Assembly (NCBI RefSeq): GCF_000297055.2
Contig: NC_022357.1
Location: forward strand, 2,243,501-2,307,500
Length of the DNA: 64,000 bases
DNA from: Sulfuricella denitrificans skB26
Lineage (GTDB): Bacteria; Pseudomonadota; Gammaproteobacteria; Burkholderiales; Sulfuricellaceae
Reading direction: 5' to 3'
The notes beneath the pieces were generated by a model, which saw only the letters and a list, made by a program, of their open reading frames with translations, did not search any database and had not been told where the DNA came from. This document shows, piece after piece, positions 36,844 through 45,582 of the stretch; the stretch's first letter is position 1; every line of letters begins with the position of its first letter. The position numbers and the translations under genes are program-made.

Positions 36844-37479
36844 TCAATGCACATGACCGTCAGCGTGTTCATGGCCACCCGCTGTTAGTGCCTGCGGAAC
36901 GGAGTTGTCACTCCTGCCATGCATGTCTGCTTCTACGTCAAGTCCGCCATGCGAGTGGCCGTCGCTGGCCTCAACCAGGGCAACATACTGACTTTCTGAA
37001 AGTGATGGCAGGTCTTGCAGAAAGGCCACCAGATCCCAAATAACCTCATCCTCCATTCCGCCTTTGGACCAAGCCGGCATGCCGCTGGCCTTGATGCCAT
37101 GCTTGATAACCCAGAATTTGCGTGCGGCCGTACTTGCTGCCGCTTTGGTGGATCGAGACAAGTCGGGCGGGGTCGGGTACAAACCCATTCGGATTTCCGA
37201 ATCTGCCTTTCCGGGTGCGAGATGGCAACCTACGCACATGGCAGCGTAATTCCCCGCCCCGCGGCGCGCCCGATCTGTGTCAGACAAATTGGCGGGCGCT
37301 GTTAGATCACGAGTTTGGCGATCGATGGCTTGTTCACGCGCCGTCTCGATCAAACTATAGACAAGCGGGCTGTGCGGTGTGTCTGCCGCAATATCAAGCA
37401 CACCGAAATAAACGGCTACCGCACCAGCCGCCAGACCGACTCCCAGAGCGGTCAGCATTCCCATCAAAAAACGGTTCAT
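36844..37479 (-). CDS. Membrane-anchored cytochrome c with His-rich tail
   Basis: 211 residues. An N-terminal hydrophobic segment (LMGMLTALGVGLAAGAVAVYFGVLDIA) anchors or exports it. The heme site is CVGCH in AAMCVGCHLAPGK, and SGMPAWSKGGMEDEVIWDLVAFLQDLP gives the likely axial Met. The last ~40 residues are rich in His (HSHGG, GGHEHADGHVH), a possible copper or zinc site. It follows copB by 25 bases, so it belongs to the copAB operon. Confidence 0.85.
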   Translation of the reverse strand: MNRFLMGMLTALGVGLAAGAVAVYFGVLDIAADTPHSPLVYSLIETAREQAIDRQTRDLTAPANLSDTDRARRGAGNYAAMCVGCHLAPGKADSEIRMGLYPTPPDLSRSTKAAASTAARKFWVIKHGIKASGMPAWSKGGMEDEVIWDLVAFLQDLPSLSESQYVALVEASDGHSHGGLDVEADMHGRSDNSVPQALTAGGHEHADGHVH

Positions 37480-37504
37480 CAGAAATGTCCTCCAAGGTAG
37501 AAAA

Positions 37505-38560
37505 TCAGAACCAGAAACGCACGCCGGCGACCCAGCGCGTCACACCGGTCGATTCTCCTTCCGCCCGGGCAAGATTGGCCGTCTGGCCAAATTTGCCCGT
37601 CCGTTCGACGCCGATATAAGGCGCGAACTGACGTGTGAATTCATACCTCAGGCGCAATCCCGCTTGCGCTTCCGACAGTCCGGCGCCGACACCCCGTACT
37701 GCGTCGCTCTTGCCATACCAGTTGACCTCGACACGTGGCTGCAAAACGAGTTTTTGCGTAAGCAGCAGCTCATACTCAGTACCCAGGCGCAGCGCGGTTC
37801 TTCCGTTATTCCCAACGTAGGCGGCCGCATCGACTCCGAACCAGTAAGGAGCGAGGCCCTGGACACCGAAAGCCAGCCACCCACGATCAGGCCCTACGCC
37901 GCTGTCGTAACGCATGCCTGCTTGCGTATCCCAGAAGGTTGCAATGGCATGCCCCCAGAGCAGTTCGGTCCGGGCCTCCTGCAATTTACCCTTGGCAATA
38001 TCGCCCTCAGCCTTGAAGACCAGCCGGTCGTAATCCCGGCCGAACCAGGCTTGCATATCGTAAGCGGTGTCGTTGCTGTCGCGTGTATAGCCTCGCTCCA
38101 GCCGATCGACGAGCAACGAGCCAAAGTTGTGTTCATCTCCCAGGCGTAGTTCTCGTGGCCCTGGACGTGAATAGGGCCCGGATTCGAGAGTATAGCCACC
38201 CGAATAGGCATGTGGATCACGCGCATCCGCAGGAGCGGAGCCGCCCTGCATGTTCATCTTGCCCTGATCCATGGTGTTGCCGCCTTGGCTCATGCCATCC
38301 ATAGACTGTTGCGGGGCCGAGGCGTTGCCATGATCCATGCCCAGCATGCCTCCCATGGAATCTGACATGTCGTGCTTCATCTCCGGCTGTACGGCAGGCA
38401 TGTCCGGCATCGTGCTGTGATCCATGCCGCTATGGTCCATTGCGGGCATCGCATCATCCGTCGTCATGGGCATGGCCGTAGCATCCGTTTGCGCCCACGC
38501 CGGCGATACGCTCAGGGCGGCAAGCACTACAGCCAGCAATTTCATACGCGTATTCATCAT
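37505..38560 (-). CDS. copB: Copper resistance outer-membrane protein CopB
   Basis: 351 residues from the ATG at 38560 (GAGAGG upstream). A signal peptide (LLAVVLAALSVSPAWA) is followed by a Met/His-rich segment (MDHSGMDHSTMPDMP, MGGMLGMDHGN), a likely copper-binding region. A beta-barrel domain starts near HAYSGGYTLESGPYSRPGPRELRLGDEHNFGSLLVDRLE and ends with the terminal Phe motif AGVRFWF. CopB proteins accompany CopA in periplasmic copper resistance. It is located 27 bases after copA. Confidence 0.93.
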   Translation of the reverse strand: MMNTRMKLLAVVLAALSVSPAWAQTDATAMPMTTDDAMPAMDHSGMDHSTMPDMPAVQPEMKHDMSDSMGGMLGMDHGNASAPQQSMDGMSQGGNTMDQGKMNMQGGSAPADARDPHAYSGGYTLESGPYSRPGPRELRLGDEHNFGSLLVDRLERGYTRDSNDTAYDMQAWFGRDYDRLVFKAEGDIAKGKLQEARTELLWGHAIATFWDTQAGMRYDSGVGPDRGWLAFGVQGLAPYWFGVDAAAYVGNNGRTALRLGTEYELLLTQKLVLQPRVEVNWYGKSDAVRGVGAGLSEAQAGLRLRYEFTRQFAPYIGVERTGKFGQTANLARAEGESTGVTRWVAGVRFWF

Positions 38561-38587
38561 CTTTTTCCTCTCTTTGATCTGCATTGC

Positions 38588-40354
38588 TCAAGCCACCACC
38601 ACTTCGCGGAACATGCCGGCGTCCATGTGATAGAGCAGGTGGCAGTGCCAAGCCCAGCGTCCCGGCGCGTCGGCAGTAACGAGGAAACTGATGCGTTGCG
38701 CGGGCTGCACGGGAATCGTGTGACGCCGCGCCTGAAAGTGGCCTTCCGGGCTTTCCAGCTCGCTCCACATGCCGTGCAGGTGCATGGGGTGGGTCATCAT
38801 GGTGTCGTTGTGCAAGATGACTCTTAGCCGCTCGCCGTGCCGGAAATGCACGGGAGTGGATTTTCCGAACTCGAGGCCGTCTAGCGACCAGGTGTAGCGC
38901 TCCATGTTGCCGGTCAGATGCAGCTCGATCTCGCGCTCGGGGCCGCGCATGTCGAGCGGGCCGTCAATCGTGTGAAGATCGGCCAGTGTCAATACTCGGC
39001 GCCCATTGTCACGCAGTCCGATGCCGGGGTCATCCAGATTGGTGCGCGCCATGTCGACCCGCATGTCGGTGCTGGGACCATATTCAGTTTTCGCGTGGCG
39101 CACCTGGCTACTTGGTATGGCCAACCCACCTGACATCGCCATCCCCGGCATGACGTGCCGACTGTGGTCCATGGCCATGCCGCCGTGGTTCATGCCACCC
39201 ATGGCGCCCATCATGTCCGTCATGGTTAGCCATTCGGCTTTGTCTAGTTCGGGCACGGTCGCGGTAAGCCCTTCGCGCACAGCGAGCGTCCCTCTGGCAA
39301 AACCGGTGCGATCCATGGACTGGGCAAAAATCGTGTAGGCGTCGTCATTGGGCTCGACGATCACGTCATAGGTTTCCCCTGGGCCGCAACGGAATTCGTC
39401 CACCGTTACAGGGTCGATATCCTGGCCGTCAACCTGAACCACTTTCATTTTCAGGCCCGGGATACGCACATCGAAGAAGCTCTGGGTGCCGCTGCTTATA
39501 AAACGCAAACGCACGCGCTCGCCACGCTGGAACAACCCTGTCCAGTTGCCGTCCGGGGTGCTGCCGTTCATGAGGAAGGTGTAGGTGTAACCAGAAATAT
39601 CCGCCAGATCGGCGGGGCTCATGCGCATCTCGTTCCACATCTTGCGTTTTTCGAACGCAGTCTTGAACCCGCTGCGCGAGGCATCGCGAAAGAAATCCGA
39701 GACGGTAGGCTGGTTGAAATTATAGTAGTCGCTCTGCATCTTGAGCTTGGCAAAAATCCGCATCGGGTCTTCGTCGGTCCAATCGGACAGTTGCACCACA
39801 TAGTCGCGATCGGCACGGATTTTCTCGCCTCCCGCCGGTTCAACGACGATGGCTCCATACATGCCGGTCTGTTCCTGAAAACCGCTATGGGAGTGGTACC
39901 AATAGGTGCCGCTTTGCACCACCTTGAAGCGGTAGGTGAAGGTTTCCCCTGGGGCGATTCCCTTGTAGCTGATGCCCGGCACACCATCCATTTGGTACGG
40001 TAGAATGATGCCGTGCCAGTGGAGGGAAGTGGTTTCGCGCAGTTTATTGGTCACACGGATCGTCACTGTTTCGCCTTCCCGCCAGCGCAACGTGGGTGCC
40101 GGGATCGAGCCGTTGACAGTGGTGGCCATGCGCGGATTTCCAGTGAAATTAACCGGGGACTCGCTGATAACAAGATCAAACTCGGTTCCGGTGAGCACCG
40201 GGACGCGGCTTGAGACTGGGTCTGCGATGCTTGCCCAGACTGGTTTGACAACCGACATCAGGCCGAGCATAACGCTGCCTGCCGCGAGTCCCTGAACGAA
40301 TTTTCGGCGCGGCAAATTCGGTACGGCGAGTGAAAGAGAGGAATGATGTTTCAT
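38588..40354 (-). CDS. copA: Copper resistance multicopper oxidase CopA
   Basis: 588 residues with a twin-arginine signal (LPRRKFVQGLAAGSVMLGLMS), so exported folded. Multicopper oxidase ligands are LHWHGI, YWYHSHSGFQEQ, HPMHLHGM and, at the C-terminus, WHCHLLYHMDAGMFREV, covering the type 1 and trinuclear sites. A Met-rich stretch (MTDMMGAMGGMNHGGMAMDHSRHVMPGM) probably binds extra copper. It oxidises Cu(I) and sequesters copper in the periplasm. The start overlaps the stop of a small upstream gene. Confidence 0.96.
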   Translation of the reverse strand: MKHHSSLSLAVPNLPRRKFVQGLAAGSVMLGLMSVVKPVWASIADPVSSRVPVLTGTEFDLVISESPVNFTGNPRMATTVNGSIPAPTLRWREGETVTIRVTNKLRETTSLHWHGIILPYQMDGVPGISYKGIAPGETFTYRFKVVQSGTYWYHSHSGFQEQTGMYGAIVVEPAGGEKIRADRDYVVQLSDWTDEDPMRIFAKLKMQSDYYNFNQPTVSDFFRDASRSGFKTAFEKRKMWNEMRMSPADLADISGYTYTFLMNGSTPDGNWTGLFQRGERVRLRFISSGTQSFFDVRIPGLKMKVVQVDGQDIDPVTVDEFRCGPGETYDVIVEPNDDAYTIFAQSMDRTGFARGTLAVREGLTATVPELDKAEWLTMTDMMGAMGGMNHGGMAMDHSRHVMPGMAMSGGLAIPSSQVRHAKTEYGPSTDMRVDMARTNLDDPGIGLRDNGRRVLTLADLHTIDGPLDMRGPEREIELHLTGNMERYTWSLDGLEFGKSTPVHFRHGERLRVILHNDTMMTHPMHLHGMWSELESPEGHFQARRHTIPVQPAQRISFLVTADAPGRWAWHCHLLYHMDAGMFREVVVA

Positions 40355-40536
40355 ACGGTACGGCCCTTCAATCTAAAATAACGCTGGGCTCCGGTCGGTA
40401 GATTGATCGAGCCTGTCGCGCCCGAATTGGATTCAGGAGACGATTGCGCTTCATGTGGTTTGGCCGCGATTTTTTCGTCGCCGTGGGCGATACCTACCGC
40501 CAGCAGGCCTATCGGTGCTACGCTTGCGATTCTCAT
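40351..40536 (-). CDS. Small exported protein translationally coupled to copA
   Basis: 61 residues, starting MRIASVAPIGLLAVGIAHGDEKIAAKPHEAQ. The N-terminus resembles a short signal peptide and the rest is hydrophilic, Ser/Glu/Gly-rich. GGAG lies five bases before the ATG at 40536. Its stop overlaps the copA start (ATGA), so it likely sets copA translation. I do not recognise the family; it may serve only as a leader for coupling. Confidence 0.5.
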   Translation of the reverse strand: MRIASVAPIGLLAVGIAHGDEKIAAKPHEAQSSPESNSGATGSINLPTGAQRYFRLKGRTV

Positions 40537-40637
40537 TTGTTCTCCTTGTTCAATGATTCGATCCATACTCACTCCCTGATCACAATGCTATTGATTGCAT
40601 CTTGCAAGTACGCGTCCAACATGAACCTGACAAGTGA

Positions 40638-40653
40638 ATTACAAACCTGTAAT
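40638..40653. promoter_or_regulatory. Cop-box palindrome between copA and copR operons
   Basis: ATTACA-AACC-TGTAAT, a perfect 6-4-6 palindrome in the divergent interval (40537-40714) between the copA and copRS transcripts. Direct-repeat or palindromic boxes of this type bind CopR/PcoR-like regulators. It lies about 100 bases from the small copA leader gene and 62 from copR. Confidence 0.6.
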
Positions 40654-40714
40654 GCGCTATTCCATAAGGCGCGAGCTGTGGCAGGATGCTTCCACCTAGC
40701 CTGGTATTTCCCCC

Positions 40715-41407
40715 ATGAAAATCCTGATCGTTGAAGACGAGCCCAAGACGGGCGATTACCTGAAACAGGGGCTCACCGAGGCCGGCTTTGTCACCGATCT
40801 GGCCCGTGATGGCTGGGACGGGCTGGAACTCGCCAAAGCGGGGCAATACGACCTGATGATCCTGGACGTGATGCTGCCCGGCATCAATGGCTGGCAGGTG
40901 CTCGAAGGTGTGCGCCGGGCCGGAATCGATATGCCGGTCCTGTTTCTGACTGCGCGTGACCAGATAGAAGATCGGGTCAAAGGGCTTGAACTGGGTGCCG
41001 ACGATTATCTGGTGAAACCTTTTGCTTTTGCCGAATTGCTGGCCCGGGTACGAACCCTGGTACGCCGGGGCCATGCCAGTCTGGAATCCGCCGTTCTCCA
41101 GGTTGCCGATCTGGAGCTGGACCTGCTTCGGAGACGCGCCTGGCGGGCGGGTCGCAAGATCGAGCTTACAGCCAAGGAATTCGCCCTGCTGGAACTGTTC
41201 ATGCGCCGAAAGGGTGAGGTGCTGCCCCGCAGTCTGATCGCCTCACAGGTCTGGGACATGAATTTCGACTCCGATACCAACGTCATCGATGTGGCTGTGC
41301 GCCGCCTGCGGGTCAAGGTCGACGAGGATTTTGAATTCAAGCTCATCCACACCGTGCGGGGGATGGGCTACGTGCTGGAGCCTCCACAGGAAGGCACGGC
41401 GCCATGA
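40715..41407 (+). CDS. copR: Heavy-metal response regulator CopR/CusR type
   Basis: 230 residues of the OmpR family. The receiver domain has [19 protein letters not shown], the phospho-acceptor Asp in [15 protein letters not shown], and the Lys in [15 protein letters not shown]. The winged-helix output domain contains [50 protein letters not shown]. The pattern matches the CusR/CopR/CzcR subgroup. It overlaps copS by four bases and is divergent from copAB across a cop-box palindrome. Confidence 0.94.
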   Translation: MKILIVEDEPKTGDYLKQGLTEAGFVTDLARDGWDGLELAKAGQYDLMILDVMLPGINGWQVLEGVRRAGIDMPVLFLTARDQIEDRVKGLELGADDYLVKPFAFAELLARVRTLVRRGHASLESAVLQVADLELDLLRRRAWRAGRKIELTAKEFALLELFMRRKGEVLPRSLIASQVWDMNFDSDTNVIDVAVRRLRVKVDEDFEFKLIHTVRGMGYVLEPPQEGTAP

Positions 41408-42798
41408 AAAACTTGTCCCTGACCGCTCGGATCAGCTTGCTTTTCGCAGCGTCTGCTTGCTTGGTCTTGCTGGTGGCGGGCTATTTTCTGACGCAAGCAG
41501 TTGAGACCCATTTTAGGGAAGAGGATCGGCGCGAACTCAATGGCAAAATTGAACTCATCCAGAATTTATTCGAACACGCCTATAGTCAGAAACAGTCGGA
41601 TCTTCTGACCAAACAACTGGATGACGCTCTGGTCGGACATCATGGCCTTGCAGTGGCGGTAGCGGATGCGACGGGCGATGTCTGGTTCGCTACACCTGGC
41701 GCTGATTTCCCTCGTACGCTGCTGCAAAACTGCCAAACCCAGTCAGCGGGGTGGAAGTATGGCACCTTGCTGCAATGGAAACAGGCCGGGTTAAGCTACC
41801 GAGGTATAGCCGTGTCGATTACCGCAGGCAGTGGCAAGTCATACGCCGTGGCCGTGGCACTGGATATCCAGCATCATGAGCTGTTCATGAACAAGTTCCA
41901 GTCAGTGCTGGCCCTTGCTATCTTTTTGTCTGCCTTGGCCACCGCCAGTTTGGGCTGGATCGCCACTCGATGGGGGCTCTCACCTTTGCGTCAGGTCACC
42001 GACATGGTGGCAAGCATTTCCGCCGAACACTTGGCAGAGCGCCTGCCGGCTACAGACTTGCCTACGGAACTCAGACCTCTAGTGATCGCCTTTAATGCCA
42101 TGCTGGCTCGCCTGGACGATTCCTTCCGGCGGCTCTCCGAGTTTTCTTCCGACATCGCGCACGAACTGCGCACGCCCATTTCCAACCTTATGACCCAGAC
42201 CCAAGTGGCGCTTTCCAGCGCACGCAATAACGATGAGTACAAAGAAGTCCTTTACTCCAGTCTGGAGGAATATGAACGCATGGCCCAGATGGTTGGCGAC
42301 ATGCTCTTCCTTGCCCAGACCGACAACGGCTTACTCAAACCGGGCCTGGAAAAAGTCAATCTGGCTAATGAAACTCAGGATTTGTTTGATTACTTCGAGG
42401 CTTGGGCAGAAGAACGTGCCGTTACGCTGAGTCGGACGGGGTCTGTCACCGTCCACGGCGACCGACTGATGTTGCGGCGCGCGCTCAGCAACTTGATATC
42501 GAACGCCATCCGACACACCTCACAAGGGCACACCGTGCAAGTATCCCTAGCCAGGCATGGGGATAAGGCCAACGTTTCTATTGAAAATCCAGGCATGGAA
42601 ATCCCGGCAGCGCACCTTCCTAGATTGTTCGATCGCTTTTACCGTGTTGATCCATCGCGTCAACGCAAGGGAGATGGCGCTGGGTTGGGCCTTGCCATCG
42701 TCAAATCCATCGTTGAGGCGCATGGCGGCTCAATCACAGTCACGTCCGCCAACCAGAGAACACAGTTCCAACTCACATTGCCTGCGGTTTTTGAATGA
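41404..42798 (+). CDS. copS: Heavy-metal sensor histidine kinase CopS/CusS type
   Basis: 464 residues. Two transmembrane helices (~10-30 and ~165-185) bracket a periplasmic sensor domain, followed by a HAMP domain. The phospho-acceptor His is in [24 protein letters not shown]. The ATP-binding core has [20 protein letters not shown] (N box) and [26 protein letters not shown] (G box). The family senses Cu(I)/Ag(I) in the periplasm. The ATG overlaps the copR stop. Confidence 0.94.
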   Translation: MKNLSLTARISLLFAASACLVLLVAGYFLTQAVETHFREEDRRELNGKIELIQNLFEHAYSQKQSDLLTKQLDDALVGHHGLAVAVADATGDVWFATPGADFPRTLLQNCQTQSAGWKYGTLLQWKQAGLSYRGIAVSITAGSGKSYAVAVALDIQHHELFMNKFQSVLALAIFLSALATASLGWIATRWGLSPLRQVTDMVASISAEHLAERLPATDLPTELRPLVIAFNAMLARLDDSFRRLSEFSSDIAHELRTPISNLMTQTQVALSSARNNDEYKEVLYSSLEEYERMAQMVGDMLFLAQTDNGLLKPGLEKVNLANETQDLFDYFEAWAEERAVTLSRTGSVTVHGDRLMLRRALSNLISNAIRHTSQGHTVQVSLARHGDKANVSIENPGMEIPAAHLPRLFDRFYRVDPSRQRKGDGAGLGLAIVKSIVEAHGGSITVTSANQRTQFQLTLPAVFE

Positions 42799-43077
42799 TG
42801 CAAATGACCAACGCAAGCCGCTGCGAACGGGAAGCCTGCTTTTGCTGCACACGGACGGTAAGGCAGCAAACGTTGAGTGACCGCATGGAGTCTGGGGCAA
42901 CCAGTCAGCTTTTCTGAAAGCCAACACTAATAATTAGCTTCCCCTGAATTTTTTCCATAAATATCCAAACTGAACGATATTGGCTCTTAAGAGCGGACAT
43001 TAGTGCTAGATGCTAAAACTAGCCCCATCACTTAATACCGGTCATTCACCAAAGCCAAATTTCGATCTTCTCTCACG

Positions 43078-43092
43078 GGCCGCTTAGGCCGA
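43078..43092. repeat. Right member of the 15-bp inverted repeat flanking the copper island
   Basis: GGCCGCTTAGGCCGA, the exact reverse complement of 28993-29007. The two copies enclose about 14 kb: the broken recombinase and the whole copper-resistance set. Confidence 0.6.
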
Positions 43093-43363
43093 CTTCCTGC
43101 CGGATGATCAGTTTCCACCAGCGTCTACTAAATCGCGGTTAGCGGCCAATCGCCTTCCATTTGTCATCAGACGGATTAGGGTCGATTGTGTGAATTCGCC
43201 AATGTCCACTGTCGGGCTGTTCAGTTTGTGGTGCATTAGAAAAATTATCATGCTCTGAAGCAGACGTTCGCCAACCGTCACTTCCTACCCGGAACGAACT
43301 GTCAGGCTGACCGCTTTATATGTCCGACATTCGGTCGAAGCAGACAGTTATTAAAACAAAAAT

Positions 43364-43385
43364 TCTGGAACACCCGATTTGAGCG
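43364..43385. repeat. 22-bp dispersed repeat, copy 2
   Basis: TCTGGAACACCCG followed by ATTTGAGCG, matching 21 of 22 bases at 13486-13507. It ends ten bases before the -35 of the ArsR-type promoter. Confidence 0.7.
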
Positions 43386-43395
43386 CCAAGAAAAA

Positions 43396-43456
43396 TTGAC
43401 GCGCTACCCCAAAGCGCGCATTATATGAACGATAGCGTATATGTACGCTGGTTCAT
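43396..43456 (+). promoter_or_regulatory. Promoter and palindromic operator of the ArsR-type operon
   Basis: TTGACG (43396-43401), a 17-base spacer and CATTAT (43419-43424) form the promoter. A 32-base near-palindrome covers 43425-43456: outer arms ATGAAC and GTTCAT, inner AGCGTA-TATG-TACGCT. It covers the predicted transcription start, as expected for repression by the ArsR-type protein encoded just downstream. Confidence 0.7.
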
Positions 43457-43466
43457 AAATAGAGAT

Positions 43467-43778
43467 ATGCGAAGCAATCCCGCAACTTCCCCTCTGTTCC
43501 AAGCACTAAAAGTGCTCGGAGAGTCGAATCGACTACAAATCCTGATGCAACTGGGGTTGGAGTGCCGTCCGGTGACGGACATCATCAACGCCATTGGTTT
43601 GCCCCAGACCAATGTCTCATTTCATCTCCGCGTTTTGCGTGAAGGCGGGTTCGTGAGGGCCGAGCGTCGCGGAACATTCATCTATTACTGCCTGAATGAT
43701 CCTGAACTGTTACGCATTCTCCATGACCTCAAGGAATGGCTGGAAACGCGTCCGCTACCTTCGCAAGATAAGAAATAG
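43467..43778 (+). CDS. ArsR-family transcriptional regulator
   Basis: 103 residues from the ATG at 43467. The winged helix has PLFQALKVLGESNRLQILMQLGLECRPVTDIINAIGLPQTNVSFHLRVLREGGFVRAERRGTFIYYCLND. The classic arsenic CXC motif is absent; single cysteines are in LECRP and YYCLND, so the ligand may not be arsenite. An upstream ATG at 43425 is in frame, but it lies inside the operator and over the predicted transcript start, so I prefer 43467. It is the first gene of an operon with two methyltransferases. Confidence 0.88.
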   Translation: MRSNPATSPLFQALKVLGESNRLQILMQLGLECRPVTDIINAIGLPQTNVSFHLRVLREGGFVRAERRGTFIYYCLNDPELLRILHDLKEWLETRPLPSQDKK

Positions 43779-43802
43779 CCCCTGGAATTGAAAGGACCAC
43801 CC

Positions 43803-44405
43803 ATGGAACAGCAAGAAAAACTTTTTCCCGCAACCTCAATGCCCGATCCGGACTGGTGGCAGACGCTATGGTCAAACCCGGATGCCACTATCAGTGCGCT
43901 TGGTATCCAGGCCGGGATGGAAGTGGTCGATTTGTGTTGCGGTGACGGCTATTTCACGACCGCGATTGCTCGACAGGTGGGCGCGGGACATGTCATCGGG
44001 TTCGATCTCGATCTAGGCATGTTGGAGCAGGCGAAAGCCGCATGTCAGGGTGCGAATAACTGCATATGGATTGCCGGGGACGCTTGTGAACTCAGCCAAC
44101 TCATCGAAGAAAAAGTGGATTACGTGCTGATCGCTAACACCTTTCACGGCGTGCCAGACCCGCTAGGACTTGCGCGTGAAGTAGCCGCGATCCTGAAACC
44201 TGGCGGGCGTTTTGCCATCGTGAACTGGTATCCGCTGCCACGGGAAGAAACCACTGTACTCGGACAGCCGCGGGGACCCCGCACCGATATGCGCATGTCA
44301 CCCGAAGCGGTTCAAGCCGTCGTGGAACCGGCAGGGTTCGTGCTGGAAGCGGTCGTGGACCTTCAGCCCTACCATTACGGCGCGGTATTCATTCTCAAAT
44401 CCTGA
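43803..44405 (+). CDS. SAM-dependent methyltransferase (class I), ArsR operon
   Basis: 200 residues. The SAM-binding motif I is MEVVDLCCGDGYFTTAIARQV, motif II GHVIGFDLDLGMLEQAK, then ADVIL-like DYVLIANTFHGVPDP and the LKPGGRFAIVNWYPLP post-motif. It begins MEQQEKLFPATSMPDPDWWQTLWSNPDATI. The substrate is unknown. It lies 24 bases after the ArsR-type gene and before a second methyltransferase, suggesting coordinated modification of one toxic compound. Confidence 0.82.
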   Translation: MEQQEKLFPATSMPDPDWWQTLWSNPDATISALGIQAGMEVVDLCCGDGYFTTAIARQVGAGHVIGFDLDLGMLEQAKAACQGANNCIWIAGDACELSQLIEEKVDYVLIANTFHGVPDPLGLAREVAAILKPGGRFAIVNWYPLPREETTVLGQPRGPRTDMRMSPEAVQAVVEPAGFVLEAVVDLQPYHYGAVFILKS

Positions 44406-44436
44406 TATCACCAACCAGCTCGACTTTCGGAATGCC

Positions 44437-45183
44437 ATGAGCAACGACCACTCACAATGCGGTAGCCAAGACCCGCTAGACCAGATCCGCTCACTCTACA
44501 CAGAACTCGCACGGCGTCCGGACAAGGACTTTGGCTGGAACAAGGGCAAGGAAAATGCCAGGCAGCTCGGCTATATGGAAGAGTGGCTTGCCCGGCTGCC
44601 CGATGTCGTCTGGGAATCGGCAGCCGCTGTAGGAAATCCTTTCTCTCTTGGCCCCATCCATCCTGGTGAAACCGTGGTTGATCTAGGCTGTGGCGCGGGG
44701 GCAGATGCCTGTGTGGCGGCGCTTCTGGTTGGATCAAAGGGCAAAGTTTATGGCTTTGATGCCACACCGGCAATGGTGGAAAAAGCACAGAACAATGCCA
44801 GTGCGTCGGGCCTATCCCAGGTTGAATTTCGTGAAGCGGACATGATCCATCTTGGTCTTCCTGACGCAGTCGCCGATGTCATAATCTCTAACGGTGCGAT
44901 CAATCTGGCCTTGGACAAGCCCAAGGTCTTTGCCGAGGTTTTTCGGGTTCTGCGCGGCAACGGCCGTTTTCAGTTCGCAGACATGCTCCGGGAACATGGT
45001 GCGACGTCGGCCTGCTGTAGCGGAAATTCCTGGGCTGATTGCGTGTCCGGTACCATGGGGGCGGAGGAAATCAAAATCTTGCTACATGAAGCGGGATTCG
45101 AGGACGTTCAGTTGGTGGAGTTCACCGGATACAAGACGTCATCCGCCACGGTTGGGGCAACATTTAAAGCCCGCAAACCGTAA
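44437..45183 (+). CDS. ArsM-like SAM-dependent methyltransferase with altered cysteine set
   Basis: 248 residues. ETVVDLGCGAGADACVAALLVG and GKVYGFDATPAMVEKAQNNA are SAM-binding motifs typical of arsenite methyltransferase-like proteins. The region VIISNGAINLALDKPKVFAEVFRVLR matches ArsM, but the active-site Cys usually found in SNC is Gly. ACCSGNSWADCVSG retains the later Cys region with an extra CC pair. It may methylate a different metalloid or metal. The ArsR-type gene and another methyltransferase precede it. Confidence 0.78.
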   Translation: MSNDHSQCGSQDPLDQIRSLYTELARRPDKDFGWNKGKENARQLGYMEEWLARLPDVVWESAAAVGNPFSLGPIHPGETVVDLGCGAGADACVAALLVGSKGKVYGFDATPAMVEKAQNNASASGLSQVEFREADMIHLGLPDAVADVIISNGAINLALDKPKVFAEVFRVLRGNGRFQFADMLREHGATSACCSGNSWADCVSGTMGAEEIKILLHEAGFEDVQLVEFTGYKTSSATVGATFKARKP

Positions 45184-45582
45184 AGTAAGGCTGGCTCCAC
45201 TGGCCAGCCGTCTCTTGCCGAATGCGGGGGTGCCTTTGTGTTCAACGCATTGACTGCTTTGGCCGACTATGTCGGTGCCTGTCTGCCGCTGAATGGCGGC
45301 TTCTGGCAGGAGCAAACGTTCATCGGTTGAGAATTTCCGCCTCGTCAATGGCCCCTCATGGCACGAAGCCGCAATAGCGTCTTGCTAACAGCCTGCCGCA
45401 AAGCGGTCGTCCATAGTCAATTGAATTTGGGAGGGCGTGACCGACGGCTCAGGCCGAATTGCCGCCATCCCACTCCAACCGCAAACAAATAATGATCGCA
45501 AAGATTCGCGTGAAAATGGACAAGAAACCGTATTGGGATTGCAAGCGGGAACCCCTATATGGCAAACGACTATTGGGTCGGC
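45184..45582. other. Intergenic region after the methyltransferases
   Basis: About 400 bases with no convincing gene. A stem GGCTGGC/GCCAGCC at 45189-45209 follows the stop but lacks a T-run. GCAAAGCGGTCGTCCAT near 45398 belongs to the degenerate motif family seen at 29038 and 42992. Confidence 0.45.

Larger units (their letters stand above)
42799..43395. other. Gene-poor stretch with degenerate repeats
   Basis: About 600 bases without a convincing gene between copS and the ArsR promoter. It holds AGCGGACATT at 42992, GGCCGCTTAGGCCGA at 43078-43092 (inverted partner of 28993-29007), AATGTCCACT near 43200 and TGACCGCTTTATATGTCCG near 43307. These belong to one decayed motif family. Its right end carries the second copy of the 22-bp repeat (43364-43385). 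Confidence 0.5.

Noticed and set aside
45189-45209. Terminator after the second methyltransferase
   Set aside because: The stem is good but it is followed by TCTCTTG instead of a T-run, so it is left as a plain stem-loop.
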